Source: an uncultured Eubacteriales bacterium
Lineage (GTDB): Bacteria > Bacillota > Clostridia > Oscillospirales > Acutalibacteraceae
DNA length: 64,000 nt
Reading direction: 5' to 3'
Assembly: GCA_949422855.1 (NCBI GenBank)
Contig: CASPLG010000006.1
Location: forward strand, 1-64,000
In this document: in pieces, positions 16,345-25,852 of the stretch
Layout: each line of letters begins with the position of its first letter
Numbering within the stretch: position 1 is the first letter of the stretch
Made by a program: the position numbers and the translations under genes
The notes under the pieces: model-generated
The model's database searches: none
Told to the model about the DNA's origin: nothing
The model's input: only the letters and a program-made list of their open reading frames with translations

Positions 16345-18282
16345 TTAAATTTGTTCTTTTACCACTACCGGAGTAAACGGTCTGCCCTGCCCCTCAAAGA
16401 AACGACTGAACAGCTCGTAGAATTCGAGTCTTAAAACCTGTATCCCGGCAAGAAGTGCTTCTAAAGCTATTACAAATATATTGCCTATTATCACAGCTAA
16501 CACATACCCAAATCCACCTAGCATCTCGGCTATGGTAAATACTACCATCATCATGCCCGCATGGACAAGGACAAATGCTCCTACTCTCAAAAATGACATC
16601 GTATTTGTAACGTAGCTCAGAACTACTTCAAACATCTCAAAGATACTCTGTGCTATGTAATCCCCCCAACTCTCAGGCTGCCAATCTGATTTACCGTCTA
16701 CCGTTTTACTAAGAATCTCATTAAACATTATAAGTACCAACGGAGCCGCTATGAAAACTATTATATAAAATATATTGCCGACCCCTAAGTGAAACATTAC
16801 TGAATCTAAAAGCAGCAAAACCGACGCCGAATAAAATATTAACCCCGATATGCCATTAGGACCGAAAAGTGCCTCACCATATTTATGTCTGCGAACCGAT
16901 GAATAGATATTTAGCATCATCGCAAATAGCAATAGCACTATACCTATACCAACCGCTAAATAAATTATTACATTGGTAGTGCGTGAATTCATAACTTCTA
17001 TCGGTTTTCCCTTTAGTCCGAAGACATTCTTGTAAAACGGGTCCAAAGCATCTTCGTACCCGAATACCGAGCCAAAAAGTGTCCCGAATAATGCCGAGAA
17101 AATCCCGCAGCTTATAAGCGGTTTACCAAGTTTCATCCCCTTTAGCTTCCACATCAGATAGCCTACTATCGAAACTACCAGCCCTTGACCTAAATCAGCA
17201 AACATTATTCCGAATAAAACAGCATATGTTATCGATACAAATATCGTCGGGTCTATCTCATCATACGATGGAACCCCATAAGTATCAACAAAAAATTCAA
17301 AGGGTCTGAATAGTTTCTTGTTTTTTAGCCGTACCGGCGGTGAATGACTCAATATGTTTTTCCCGGTCTCGGTAGAATACTCTACTCCATTGATTTCTGA
17401 CAATCTACTGCAAAATTCTCTTTCATTCTCAGCCGGAATCCATCCAACCAATATAAAACTTTCGTTATACCTCGCTGCAAATTTCTTAATCCCGTAAAAT
17501 GCCTCATGCTCTTTTAATTTCGAGTAAACTCTCATGCATTGTCCAACCTGCTGCTTCCAGAAACTTTCTATCTTTTTATCCGTTTTGTATACTTCATCAT
17601 TTATTTGCCTGCATTTCTCTTTCAAAACTTCTATTCTCTCAGACACAGTACCATCGAACGGTTTTACATCTATATTTTCAAAATAAAGCCCCGAAAATAT
17701 CCTATCTACTTCGTCAAGCTCGTTTGCAGGTGCGAAATAAATCCCCCAATAATAAGAATTATCACTCGTACATGGAAAAAACAGTATGTCTTTGCCTTCG
17801 CTGCTTAAAGAAAGCTTGTCATAACTCTCCCTCGGCAACTTCCCAAACCGGACTTTTGCATACTCACACTGCGTCAAATCTTTAATTTTCAAATCAAGAC
17901 TCCTAAATTTCTCAATTCTAGAAATTTCCTCTTTATGCTCCTTGAATTCATCCGCCAAATCTTTCTTTCTCCCTATAAGCTCGCCCAATTTATCCGATAT
18001 ATACTCAACGTACTCCTTTACCTGACTCTCATCAGCATCGAAATCAGATATATTTACTATCTCAAGCGACTTCCCGGAATTTTTTACTGTATCTGTCAGT
18101 CTCTTTAAAAGCATGGAATACGGATTTTCCTCCGCTACCGGAGTGAATTTCTCGGTGTTCGAATAAAATGAAAAAACATCGTCCGGCTGAAATATCCCTG
18201 ATTTTCCGCATATTTTCGCAACCTCTCCCAGGTCCTGCATAAGCCCTATTATACTTATTACCTTTATCTCTGAAACAGACAA
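16345..18282 (-). CDS. atpI: V-type ATPase subunit I (membrane stator, a-type)
   Basis: A 645-residue stator subunit: a cytoplasmic half with coiled coils (residues 1-300) and a membrane half of about seven helices forming ion half-channels. The segment FGIMFADLGQG and the late LRLEFYELFSRFFEGQGRPF are highly characteristic, the latter holding the essential helix Arg. The start is TTG at 18282 with GGGGGTG upstream. It follows subunit C by 16 bases. Confidence 0.95.
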   Translation of the reverse strand: MSVSEIKVISIIGLMQDLGEVAKICGKSGIFQPDDVFSFYSNTEKFTPVAEENPYSMLLKRLTDTVKNSGKSLEIVNISDFDADESQVKEYVEYISDKLGELIGRKKDLADEFKEHKEEISRIEKFRSLDLKIKDLTQCEYAKVRFGKLPRESYDKLSLSSEGKDILFFPCTSDNSYYWGIYFAPANELDEVDRIFSGLYFENIDVKPFDGTVSERIEVLKEKCRQINDEVYKTDKKIESFWKQQVGQCMRVYSKLKEHEAFYGIKKFAARYNESFILVGWIPAENEREFCSRLSEINGVEYSTETGKNILSHSPPVRLKNKKLFRPFEFFVDTYGVPSYDEIDPTIFVSITYAVLFGIMFADLGQGLVVSIVGYLMWKLKGMKLGKPLISCGIFSALFGTLFGSVFGYEDALDPFYKNVFGLKGKPIEVMNSRTTNVIIYLAVGIGIVLLLFAMMLNIYSSVRRHKYGEALFGPNGISGLIFYSASVLLLLDSVMFHLGVGNIFYIIVFIAAPLVLIMFNEILSKTVDGKSDWQPESWGDYIAQSIFEMFEVVLSYVTNTMSFLRVGAFVLVHAGMMMVVFTIAEMLGGFGYVLAVIIGNIFVIALEALLAGIQVLRLEFYELFSRFFEGQGRPFTPVVVKEQI

Positions 18283-18298
18283 ACTCTACACCCCCCTA

Positions 18299-19336
18299 TC
18301 AATGCTTTACAAGCATCTCTTTTATCTCTTCTGCGGATATACCGTACCTTACTCCCTCAATAATGTTCGTTATATTCAAAAGCTCTATTTCTTTCAGAAA
18401 GATATACGACATGAGAACTACCGGCGGTGAAATCGAAAACCTTATATAATAAGTGCATTTATCAAACCTCATCTGCTTAGGTGCATTATCACTCACACCT
18501 GCCTCGCCCGTAAACCATTTTCTGCCCAGCCTTGTACTCTTCATTTCCTCCAGCATCTTATTATAGTCTTTTGCGTCGACAAAATCATTAATTTGCTGCT
18601 TGCTAAGCTTTCCAAAAGGCAAAAGTGAAGATAGAATATATTCTTTATCTAATTTATAATTTTTCTTCATCCTCTTTATCCTCACCATATTGTTCAAATC
18701 TATGTATGAATTAAACAAGTCGCTAAGATCTGAACGGTTCTTACCCCTTAGGTTCTTGCCTATCATATCAAACATTCTTCCATATAAATAAGTGTACAAT
18801 GCAGTCTCTATCTTGGTCAAATCTATGAACTCGCCACTTTTCGGTCTAAACGGCAGAAGTATTTTATAATAAGCAGACCCTTTTATCGCTTCTAAAAATG
18901 TGTCATAATTTTTGATATTTAAAATGCCATTTAGGTTGATTTTAGTATGGCTTTCGAATATCTCCGGCAGGGGATAATTATATGTCCCTGATTTTTCACT
19001 CTTGAAAAACAACAAGCTATGCATTATTTTTTCTATCTCGGCGCGTGACACAAGATATTCAAAAAATTTATCCCCTACCGATAAATCATATCTTCCCAGC
19101 CTCGCAAAATCATAAAACAGCCTCTTCCTTAAATTCTCTTCCAGTTTTCCTCTGTGTATATCGTTTTCGTCCATGCACTGAAGTACATCAAAATATGTTG
19201 TCTTATTTTTGAGGTAGAGGGCTATTTCCGTTACACTCTTGCATATCAAAAGCTCATCATAATTCTTTTCCTTTATTCTCTTGCCATACATTGCCCGTGC
19301 CTTAGATAAAACCGCATTTGAAGCATAAGAAAACAT
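18299..19336 (-). CDS. atpC: V-type ATPase subunit C (rotor-ring connector, d-type)
   Basis: A 345-residue mostly helical protein of the C/AC39 family that links the central shaft to the membrane ring. The opening YASNAVLSKARAMYGKRI and the LRGKNRSDLSDLFNSYIDL segment fit the family, including the conserved YIDLNN region. It begins 8 bases after the first operon gene, with GGGGTGAGATAAGGG before the ATG. Confidence 0.88.
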   Translation of the reverse strand: MFSYASNAVLSKARAMYGKRIKEKNYDELLICKSVTEIALYLKNKTTYFDVLQCMDENDIHRGKLEENLRKRLFYDFARLGRYDLSVGDKFFEYLVSRAEIEKIMHSLLFFKSEKSGTYNYPLPEIFESHTKINLNGILNIKNYDTFLEAIKGSAYYKILLPFRPKSGEFIDLTKIETALYTYLYGRMFDMIGKNLRGKNRSDLSDLFNSYIDLNNMVRIKRMKKNYKLDKEYILSSLLPFGKLSKQQINDFVDAKDYNKMLEEMKSTRLGRKWFTGEAGVSDNAPKQMRFDKCTYYIRFSISPPVVLMSYIFLKEIELLNITNIIEGVRYGISAEEIKEMLVKH

Positions 19337-19344
19337 CCCTTATC

Positions 19345-19656
19345 TCACCCCTCAATCACTCTCTTTACCAGTGCCTTTACCCACGGCTCATAATTTTTCT
19401 TATAAATCTCATCTATTCCCCCCTCTATTTTTTTGTATTCCTCTTCAATCTCCTCCAACTTGGCGTCAGCCTTAACCCTTTCCTCCTGCTCAATAACTTT
19501 TATGTTTGCTCTGGCCTTTTCCAAATACTCTCTTCTTTTTTGCTCCTTCATGTCAATCAGCTTCTGTGCGGACTGTATCTTGAGCTGTTTGGCATGCTCT
19601 ATAGATTCTCTGGACTTTTTATCAGTGCTTATGATTTCTTCAATCATGTCCTTCAA
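19345..19656 (-). CDS. atpH: V-type ATPase peripheral-stalk subunit H/G-like
   Basis: A 103-residue charged coiled-coil protein, first gene of the ATPase operon, the position and shape expected for the stalk partner of subunit E. The start is uncertain: TTG at 19656 lies 11 bases after GGGAGG, whereas ATG at 19647 has that site too far away; a longer frame reaches 19710 without support. No enzymatic motif is expected. The assignment is by context, length and coiled-coil pattern. Confidence 0.78.
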   Translation of the reverse strand: MKDMIEEIISTDKKSRESIEHAKQLKIQSAQKLIDMKEQKRREYLEKARANIKVIEQEERVKADAKLEEIEEEYKKIEGGIDEIYKKNYEPWVKALVKRVIEG

Positions 19657-19701
19657 ATTAAACTGCACCTCCCTCGATGAAATATGGTGTATATAAATAA
19701 A

Positions 19702-19729
19702 ATTATCCATTAAAAATAAAAAATGTCAA
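19702..19729 (-). promoter_or_regulatory. Sigma-A promoter of the V-type ATPase operon
   Basis: On the minus strand TTGACA (19724-19729) and GATAAT (19702-19707) are separated by 16 bases. No other promoter is seen inside the tightly packed nine-gene operon. Confidence 0.7.
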
Positions 19730-19780
19730 TACACTTTCATGATTTTCTACAATAAATTTGTCAAATATTGTTTTAGTTTT

Positions 19781-21169
19781 TTATTTAAAAAATGCTAAAA
19801 CCGCTTTATACAGCATATAAATGTCAATCTTGGATATTACCTCAAACGGAGAATGCATGGATAAAACCGGTATTCCCATATCAACGACATCTACGCATAA
19901 ATTAGCTACGTATTTTGCGATTGTCCCTCCGCCTCCGGCATCAACTTTGCCAAGCTGACCTGTCTGCCACAGTACATTTTCCTTATTCAGAGTATTCCTA
20001 ACCTCACCCATAAATTCCGCAGACGCATCAGAGGTATCACTCTTTCCTCCACTGCCGGTATATTTTGTTATAACCGCACCCCTATTCACATAGCAACTAT
20101 TCGCCGCTTCGTATTCTCCTGAGTACGTCGGGTCAAATGCCGCATTTACATCCGCAGACAGACATTTTGATTTCCTTAGAACATCCCTGCCCTTTAGCCC
20201 GTCCTGAGCAGCTATGTCCGCTATAAAATATTTCAAAAATGATGACTGCATTCCTGTATTACCGTCACTGCCTATTTCCTCTTTATCCGCCAGAACCGTT
20301 ATAATAGTATCTTCCGGCTGCTGCATACCCATCGCCGCTATAAAACACGCATACGCACATGACCTGTCATCATGACCGTAAGCCCCTATTAAACTTCTGT
20401 CAAAACCTATATCTTGGGCTTTGTACGCCGGCACAAGTTCAAGTTCCGCACTTATAAAATCTTCTTCAGTTATGCCGTATTTCTCATTTATAAGCCTCAT
20501 AATGTTAAGCTTTACACTGTTTGACTCATCGTATTCCCTAAGCGGCAGACTCCCCGCAAGGACATTTAAATTTTCTCCGAGTATAGCCTTTGACATGGTT
20601 TTTCCCATTTGCTCACGTGCAAGGTGAGGAAGTAAATCGGTAATACAAAAACATGGGTCATCTTTGTCCTCACCAAGTCTAATATCTATATGGCTCCCAT
20701 CTGACTTTACCACCCTGCCATGGAGCGATAAAGGCATAGCTGTCCATTGATATTTTTTTATTCCTCCGTAGTAATGCGTCTTAAAAAGTGCCATTTCGCT
20801 GTCTTCATAAAGAGGACGTGGTTTAAGATCCACTCTCGGAGAATCTATATGTGCTACAGCTAACCTTACGCCATTTTTTGAACCGTTCTTACCTATAACC
20901 GCCACTATTAAAGAACGCTCTTTATTAAGATAATAAATTTTATCCCCCGGTTTATATTTCTTGTCCTTATCGAACTGCTCAAATCCCTTACTCTTAGCGT
21001 ATTTTATAGCGTAATAGGCAACTTCTCTCTCTGTTTTGCCCTCATCCAAAAACTTTTTGTATCCCTCACCAAATTCTCCCGCATTTTGGATTTCCTCCTC
21101 AGAAAGAACCCTTCCTCCATTTTTCTTCTTAAGAAGAAGTTTTTCCGCTAATTCCTTACCTTTTAACAT
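19781..21169 (-). CDS. apeA: M18-family aminopeptidase
   Basis: A 462-residue metallo-aminopeptidase that removes N-terminal residues from peptides in the cytoplasm. M18 motifs are complete: metal-binding His/Asp in VAHIDSPRVDLKPRP, GAYGHDDRSCAY, catalytic Glu pair in ADKEEIGSDGNTG, Asp in SADVNAAFDPTY and the final His in MHSPFEV. Length is typical for the aminopeptidase 1 branch. The ATG is preceded by GGGAGGAATCATTT. It is monocistronic or weakly linked to the transglycosylase gene 66 bases upstream. In a host-dependent cell it would help use imported or internal peptides. Confidence 0.93.
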   Translation of the reverse strand: MLKGKELAEKLLLKKKNGGRVLSEEEIQNAGEFGEGYKKFLDEGKTEREVAYYAIKYAKSKGFEQFDKDKKYKPGDKIYYLNKERSLIVAVIGKNGSKNGVRLAVAHIDSPRVDLKPRPLYEDSEMALFKTHYYGGIKKYQWTAMPLSLHGRVVKSDGSHIDIRLGEDKDDPCFCITDLLPHLAREQMGKTMSKAILGENLNVLAGSLPLREYDESNSVKLNIMRLINEKYGITEEDFISAELELVPAYKAQDIGFDRSLIGAYGHDDRSCAYACFIAAMGMQQPEDTIITVLADKEEIGSDGNTGMQSSFLKYFIADIAAQDGLKGRDVLRKSKCLSADVNAAFDPTYSGEYEAANSCYVNRGAVITKYTGSGGKSDTSDASAEFMGEVRNTLNKENVLWQTGQLGKVDAGGGGTIAKYVANLCVDVVDMGIPVLSMHSPFEVISKIDIYMLYKAVLAFFK

Positions 21170-21235
21170 AAATGATTCCTCCCAATATTAAATTATTTTT
21201 ATCCACATAAACCTTTCATAGATTAATTATGTGTA

Positions 21236-21799
21236 TTAAACGCCAAAATATAGAGATTTATATATTCTCTTCGATGTTTTTATTTTCATCACATAGTCTT
21301 TGGTCTCATTATACGGTATAAATTTAAGCTCCTCACCAAAATTGGAAATTCTTTCATCCCGTAGCCACCTATCTACGGCAGTCATACCTGCATTGTACGC
21401 ACACAAAACTAACTCTTCTGAATCATATTTCCCCCTGAGCATTGATAAAAAAAGCGTCCCGTAGCGAATATTGACCTGAGGATTAAATAATTCATTTGTC
21501 CCCATAAACTCTTCCTTTGTGTACGTCTGGAGCCAATCAAAAGTGTCCGGAGTTATCTGCATAAGCCCCAACGCACCGGCTGATGATTTTGCGTTAGCAT
21601 CAAATCCGCTCTCGCTCTTTATCACCGCATAAATCAGCTCCGGTTCAATATTATACCTCTTAGCCGAATCATTTACAATATTCTCATACTTAATAGGGTA
21701 AGCCGATTTTAAAAAAAATGTATAACTTAAAATAAATATTATCAAGCTCAGGACAAATATAAATATAAAAATAACCAAGGACCTAAGATTTTGTTTCAT
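21236..21799 (-). CDS. Membrane-anchored lytic transglycosylase (SLT family)
   Basis: A 187-residue murein-cleaving enzyme. One N-terminal membrane helix (about residues 7-30) anchors a goose-lysozyme-like SLT domain. The catalytic Glu is in VIKSESGFDANA, followed by GALGLMQITPDTF, INIRYGT-like NIRYGTLFLSML and LCAYNAG, all family landmarks. It cuts glycan strands during wall growth. It overlaps the 3' end of coaE by 17 bases, so translation is coupled. It shows that peptidoglycan is still remodelled. Confidence 0.93.
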   Translation of the reverse strand: MKQNLRSLVIFIFIFVLSLIIFILSYTFFLKSAYPIKYENIVNDSAKRYNIEPELIYAVIKSESGFDANAKSSAGALGLMQITPDTFDWLQTYTKEEFMGTNELFNPQVNIRYGTLFLSMLRGKYDSEELVLCAYNAGMTAVDRWLRDERISNFGEELKFIPYNETKDYVMKIKTSKRIYKSLYFGV

Positions 21800-22397
21800 G
21801 TCGATTGCTAAGACCCCCGATTTTATTCATAATATTATTTATTTCCTCTATTATTGCACTTTTTCCCCCTGTGCATTCAAAAACCAAGTCGCATCTATCT
21901 CTATAAAAATTGTCACCATGCTGAGATTTAATCCTTTTATATGCAAGATTTCTCGCTATCTTATCCCTCTTTACTATCCTCTCATATCTCTCGTCCTGCG
22001 GTGCGGTGACAAATATACTGTAATCACACAATTTATTCATTCCACTCTCAAACAGCACTGCTGCATCTATAATAATATTTTTATTATCTCTTTTCAAGTC
22101 TATTACTTTTCTTTCTACTTCATGCAGAATATAAGGATGTGTAATTTTATTTAATTTAATAAGTTCATTTTTATCTCCAAAGACGCAATAGGCAAGGTCT
22201 AATCTGTTAATACACCCGTTTTTTAAGATGACCCCATCCCCAAATGCGTTCTTGAGTTCTTTCTTACACCGCTCACTTCTATCAATAGCATTTCTCGCAG
22301 TTATGTCACCGCTGATTACACAAAAACCAAATCCCTTAAATATTTCTGATAAAGTCGTCTTTCCTGCACCGCTTTGTCCGGTAAGCCCTATTACCAT
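21783..22397 (-). CDS. coaE: Dephospho-CoA kinase
   Basis: A 204-residue kinase for the last step of coenzyme A synthesis. It has the P-loop GLTGQSGAGKTT, the early D in SGDITARNAID and the HPYILHEVERKVI segment typical of CoaE. The gene follows tsaC by 3 bases and overlaps the transglycosylase gene. CoaD, often beside rsmD in related genomes, is not next to rsmD in this window. Confidence 0.95.
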   Translation of the reverse strand: MVIGLTGQSGAGKTTLSEIFKGFGFCVISGDITARNAIDRSERCKKELKNAFGDGVILKNGCINRLDLAYCVFGDKNELIKLNKITHPYILHEVERKVIDLKRDNKNIIIDAAVLFESGMNKLCDYSIFVTAPQDERYERIVKRDKIARNLAYKRIKSQHGDNFYRDRCDLVFECTGGKSAIIEEINNIMNKIGGLSNRHETKS

Positions 22398-22400
22398 TTC

Positions 22401-23420
22401 TCACTGCCTCTTGCTAAGGTCTATAAAATTAAACCCCGCAGCACGTATAAGCCTATTATAAACTGCTAAACCCATACCTGTCCTCTCAGGTACCCTCGCA
22501 AATATAATTTCTGCTCCCATGCTGTCAAGTTTTCTAAAACAACTAAACAGCTTTCTTGCCTGTTCGGAAAAGTCATCTTTTTTCCCATATGACAGTGCCT
22601 TCGCACCTAAAAACGGTACATCTTCGTCATAGCAAAGGGCATAAGCACCCTCCCTGCTGCACTGCACCTTGACAAAATCTATATACTCTTCCTGATCGCC
22701 GCCAACCATAATGACATCTGCATGGGGAGAATAATGTTTATATTTCATGCCCGGCGAAGATGGTTTTATCGTTTCGTCCAGCTTAGTGTATACTGCCTTG
22801 TCTATTTCAATATCCCCTATTAAATCCTCAATTTCCTCCGCTGTAACCGCTCCCGGACGAAATAATCTAGGCTTTTCCTGTGCAAAACTTATAACAGTGG
22901 ATTCAACCCCCACCGTACAATTGCCCCCATCAACAACAGCTTTAACTCTGCCGTCCATATCATCAATAACATGGCAGACGCTCGTCGGACTTGGACTCCC
23001 GGAACGATTCGCCGAAGGGGCCGCCAAAGGCACTCCGGATAAACTTATTATTTTTCGTGCCAAAGGATGACTCGGCATCCTGATAGCTATCGTGTCCAGT
23101 CCGGCAGTCACCTCCCCCGGGACAATATCTGATTTAGGTAATATAATCGTCAGAGGTCCGGGCCAAAACTTTTCAGTTAATATCCCGGCCTTCTCCGGAA
23201 AACTCGAAACAAGATTATCCGCCTCATTAATATCCGCAATATGTACGATTAATGGGTTATCCTGAGGGCGACCTTTAGCGGTGAATATCTTTGATACAGC
23301 TTTTCCGTCTAAAGCGTTGGATGCCAAACCATACACCGTCTCAGTCGGTATGACAACCAATTCCCCACTTTTTATCAACTCCGCCGCACAGTCTAAACTG
23401 TTTTCATCCAATACTATCAT
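22401..23420 (-). CDS. tsaC: L-threonylcarbamoyladenylate synthase (Sua5/YwlC type)
   Basis: A 339-residue enzyme making threonylcarbamoyl-AMP for the t6A modification of ANN-decoding tRNAs. The N-terminal YrdC domain (about 1-200) has the nucleotide- and tRNA-binding motifs PTETVYGLASNA, KGRPQDNPLIVH and SANRSGSPSPTS. A C-terminal Sua5 domain (about 215-339) follows after the SSPGMKYKHYSP linker motif. Length fits the long Sua5 form. AAGGATG precedes the ATG. It lies between prfA and coaE on one transcript. Confidence 0.95.
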   Translation of the reverse strand: MIVLDENSLDCAAELIKSGELVVIPTETVYGLASNALDGKAVSKIFTAKGRPQDNPLIVHIADINEADNLVSSFPEKAGILTEKFWPGPLTIILPKSDIVPGEVTAGLDTIAIRMPSHPLARKIISLSGVPLAAPSANRSGSPSPTSVCHVIDDMDGRVKAVVDGGNCTVGVESTVISFAQEKPRLFRPGAVTAEEIEDLIGDIEIDKAVYTKLDETIKPSSPGMKYKHYSPHADVIMVGGDQEEYIDFVKVQCSREGAYALCYDEDVPFLGAKALSYGKKDDFSEQARKLFSCFRKLDSMGAEIIFARVPERTGMGLAVYNRLIRAAGFNFIDLSKRQ

Positions 23421-23484
23421 AACTCAAACATCCTTATCTATGCTTTGTAATCTAAGACTTAAGTGCTTGAACATGCAAACCGAT

Positions 23485-24567
23485 TTATCCGTCGTATTCA
23501 TCCTCGCCGGCAAGTTTGGCTGCTCTGTCCGCAGTCGTGAGAGCATCTATTATTTCGTCGATATCCCCATTGAGAATGTCCTCCAAACGGTAAATTGTAA
23601 GCCCTATTCTGTGGTCAGTCATCCTGCTTTGGGGATAATTATATGTTCTGATTCTCTCAGAGCGATCCCCCGTACCCACCTGTGAACGTCTCTCCTGTGC
23701 AATTTCATCATCGTGCTCTTTTCTTTTCGCCTCTAAAAGCCTCGATTTTAATACTTTCATTGCCTTATCTTTGTTTTTGTATTGGCTCCGCTCATCCTGA
23801 CACTCGACAACTACTCCGGTGGGAATATGCGTTATCCTTATGGCAGATTCTGTTTTATTTACGTGCTGTCCACCCGCACCTCCTGCTCGATAGGTATCTA
23901 TTTGTAAGTCAGAAGGGTTTATCTCTATCTCTACGTCATCAGCCTCGGGCAAAACTGCTACAGTTACCGTCGACGTATGAACTCTTCCTTGTGATTCTGT
24001 CTCCGGAACCCTCTGTACCCTATGAACTCCGCTTTCATATTTAAACCTTGAATATGCACCTTCCCCCGAAATCATAAAGCTTATCTCTTTGTATCCCCCA
24101 AGCTGCGTTTCATTGCAATTTAAAATCTCTGTTTTCCAACCTTTCGATTCGGCATACATAGAATACATCCTGAAAAGTGCTGCGGAAAACAGTGCAGCTT
24201 CTTCTCCCCCAGCTCCGCCTCTTATTTCTATTATTACATTCCTATCATCATTCGGGTCTTTGGGCAGCAACAGAACTTTAAGTTCTTCAGAAATTTTTTT
24301 GATTCTCTCCTTCGCATCCGAAACTTCATTTTCTGCCATTTCCTTCAGTTCTTTATCAAGCCCATGTTCGTCCAATATCTCTTTAGCCTCTTGTAAATCA
24401 GAATCCGCACTCTTGTACTGCCTGTACTTTTGTACTATACCCTCAAGCTCCTTGTGCTCTTTCATAAGTTTCCTATAAGACTGCTGGTCTGAAATTACGT
24501 TGGGGTCACAAAGCATTTTATTAAGCTCTTCAAATCTCTTTTCTAATAGTCCTAATCTGTTAAACAA
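23485..24567 (-). CDS. prfA: Peptide chain release factor 1
   Basis: A 360-residue factor ending translation at UAA and UAG. The catalytic GGQ is in [17 protein letters not shown] and the stop-codon-reading region includes the PXT-type segment around residue 190. The start is placed at TTG 24567 because GGGGTGATT lies six bases upstream and homologues begin MF(D/N)-L at this point; the longer frame to 24630 is rejected. The methyltransferase gene prmC, often adjacent, is not next to it here. Confidence 0.96.
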   Translation of the reverse strand: MFNRLGLLEKRFEELNKMLCDPNVISDQQSYRKLMKEHKELEGIVQKYRQYKSADSDLQEAKEILDEHGLDKELKEMAENEVSDAKERIKKISEELKVLLLPKDPNDDRNVIIEIRGGAGGEEAALFSAALFRMYSMYAESKGWKTEILNCNETQLGGYKEISFMISGEGAYSRFKYESGVHRVQRVPETESQGRVHTSTVTVAVLPEADDVEIEINPSDLQIDTYRAGGAGGQHVNKTESAIRITHIPTGVVVECQDERSQYKNKDKAMKVLKSRLLEAKRKEHDDEIAQERRSQVGTGDRSERIRTYNYPQSRMTDHRIGLTIYRLEDILNGDIDEIIDALTTADRAAKLAGEDEYDG

Positions 24568-24794
24568 TGGAATCACCCCATATAAATAAAAATATACGTC
24601 TATTATACAATATAATATATATATATTCAAATCATTATATGGAAACCAAATTTAGGACTTTATCTTTTAAGTAAATATACTAAACAAAAAACAGCCCCCA
24701 AATCTCTTTGAGGACTAATAATCGAAAAATACGAAAACCCACAGTCGCACAGTCCCGACTCCACATCTGCAAAAACCTTTATCCGGCGTCGTAA

Positions 24795-24871
24795 TGGCGT
24801 CACTAAGAGGATTTGAACCTCCGACCTACCGCTTAGGAGGCGGTCGCTCTATCCAGCTGAGCTATAGCGAC
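24795..24871 (-). tRNA. tRNA-Arg (CCT)
   Basis: A cloverleaf folds on the minus strand. The acceptor stem is GTCGCTA/TAGTGAC with one G-T pair, the anticodon loop is CTCCTAA (anticodon CCT), the T arm contains GGTTCAAAT, and CCA is encoded. It reads AGG codons. It lies just upstream of the prfA gene. Confidence 0.96.
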
Positions 24872-24935
24872 ATCTCTAGCACATACCCAACAATTATACT
24901 TATCATTCCGGATTTTGTCAAGACTATTTTTACAT

Positions 24936-25066
24936 AGGGAGTGTCCTAAAAAATAGAATCAAAAAATCATCGCAAAATATACTTTTAAAACCGGCATATT
25001 TACTATTACTTTTTAACTACAGAATTAGACTTAATAGTTCTTTATCTCTAAATTCGACACCCCCTG
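24936..25066 (+). mobile_element. Possible MITE or insertion-sequence remnant
   Basis: About 130 bases bounded by the inverted ends AGGGAGTGTC (24936-24945) and GACACCCCCT (25057-25066 approximately), which match at nine of ten positions. The left end continues CTAAAAAAT, reminiscent of IS256-type termini. No transposase frame and no clear target duplication are seen. It lies directly upstream of the promoter for the small secreted protein. Confidence 0.35.
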
Positions 25067-25078
25067 TCAAATTTAATG

Positions 25079-25107
25079 TTGACATTTTTTATTATTTGTA
25101 TTATAAT
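25079..25107 (+). promoter_or_regulatory. Consensus sigma-A promoter of the small secreted protein
   Basis: TTGACA (25079-25084) and TATAAT (25102-25107) with a 17-base spacer match the consensus exactly. The leader is about 35 bases. Confidence 0.9.
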
Positions 25108-25147
25108 GTAGTTATGATAAAATTTAATAAAGAAGGGTAATTAAATA

Positions 25148-25558
25148 ATGAAGAAAATTAAATTTTTAGCTAGCTTTGTATCTTTAATGTTTACATTACC
25201 AATGTGTGTAAGTAATATCAATAATGTATCAGCTCGTACGCCAGTCGATGATACATCGGTTAGTACTTCTTCAGTTAAAAAGGACGCTGAAAATGCGACG
25301 GTTTGCGTTACTCCTAAACAAGAAGAAGCAGTAGCTTTAATAAAAAGCGGATCAGATTCACGTAATTTCAATGGTTTTAGGAATGTAATAGAGCACCCTT
25401 TTAAAGTGCTTTTTTCAGGAGCCAAAGGTGCAGTGCTTGGATATTTGTCTTCCTTAATTACGCTGGGAATTATTCCACCGTGGATTAGTGTACCGGTCGG
25501 GACGATTTGTGGAATGTTAAGTAAAATTATCGCATTATATGAACAAGGTGCAAAATAA
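25148..25558 (+). CDS. Small secreted protein of unknown function
   Basis: A 136-residue protein. Residues 1-29 form a clear Sec signal peptide (KKIK, hydrophobic core, cleavage probably after VSA). The mature part has a Ser/Thr/Lys-rich N-terminal half and a hydrophobic C-terminal region (about 88-128) with GAVLGYLSSLITLGI and a PPWISVPVGTICGM segment that could form one or two membrane-inserting helices. I recognise no family. A consensus promoter and an 11-bp terminator hairpin show a short, probably strongly expressed single-gene unit. It could be a pore-forming peptide, a surface protein or a host-directed factor; none is shown. Confidence 0.75.
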   Translation: MKKIKFLASFVSLMFTLPMCVSNINNVSARTPVDDTSVSTSSVKKDAENATVCVTPKQEEAVALIKSGSDSRNFNGFRNVIEHPFKVLFSGAKGAVLGYLSSLITLGIIPPWISVPVGTICGMLSKIIALYEQGAK

Positions 25559-25577
25559 TTAAATTTCATTATAGTAC

Positions 25578-25608
25578 TCAAAACCACCATTTTCACCGGT
25601 GGTTTTGA
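25578..25608 (+). terminator. Terminator after the small secreted protein
   Basis: TCAAAACCACC (25578-25588) pairs perfectly with GGTGGTTTTGA (25598-25608); T-rich sequence is part of the right arm. Confidence 0.8.
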
Positions 25609-25653
25609 TTTGATATTATTGTCTACCGGCTTTCTGTATTTTCTTGCCTCTAC

Positions 25654-25695
25654 ATCTCAGGCACTCCCCAAAATCAGGGAGTGCCTAGTTGAGAT
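25654..25695. repeat. Long interrupted hairpin
   Basis: ATCTCAGGCACTCCC (25654-25668) pairs with GGGAGTGCC then, after a four-base bulge, TGAGAT (ending 25695). No T-run follows on either strand, so it does not look like a plain terminator. Function unknown; it may be the end of an old element or a structured transcript. Confidence 0.5.
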
Positions 25696-25852
25696 CGCTG
25701 ACCTGTTTCCTAAATCCTCTTTTTTTATAAAAAAATTATCAAATCCGCCAAATAAAACCTCCCCAACATAAAAAATAAAAATATCCCGCCCAATTCACGG
25801 CCACCCGGCTCTCCTGTAATTTCACAACTTAAATCTTAAAAATTTAATCTCC

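Noticed and set aside
25654..25695. SRP RNA or other known structured RNA
   Set aside because: The SRP signature loop sequences are not present and the length of conserved-looking sequence is too short.
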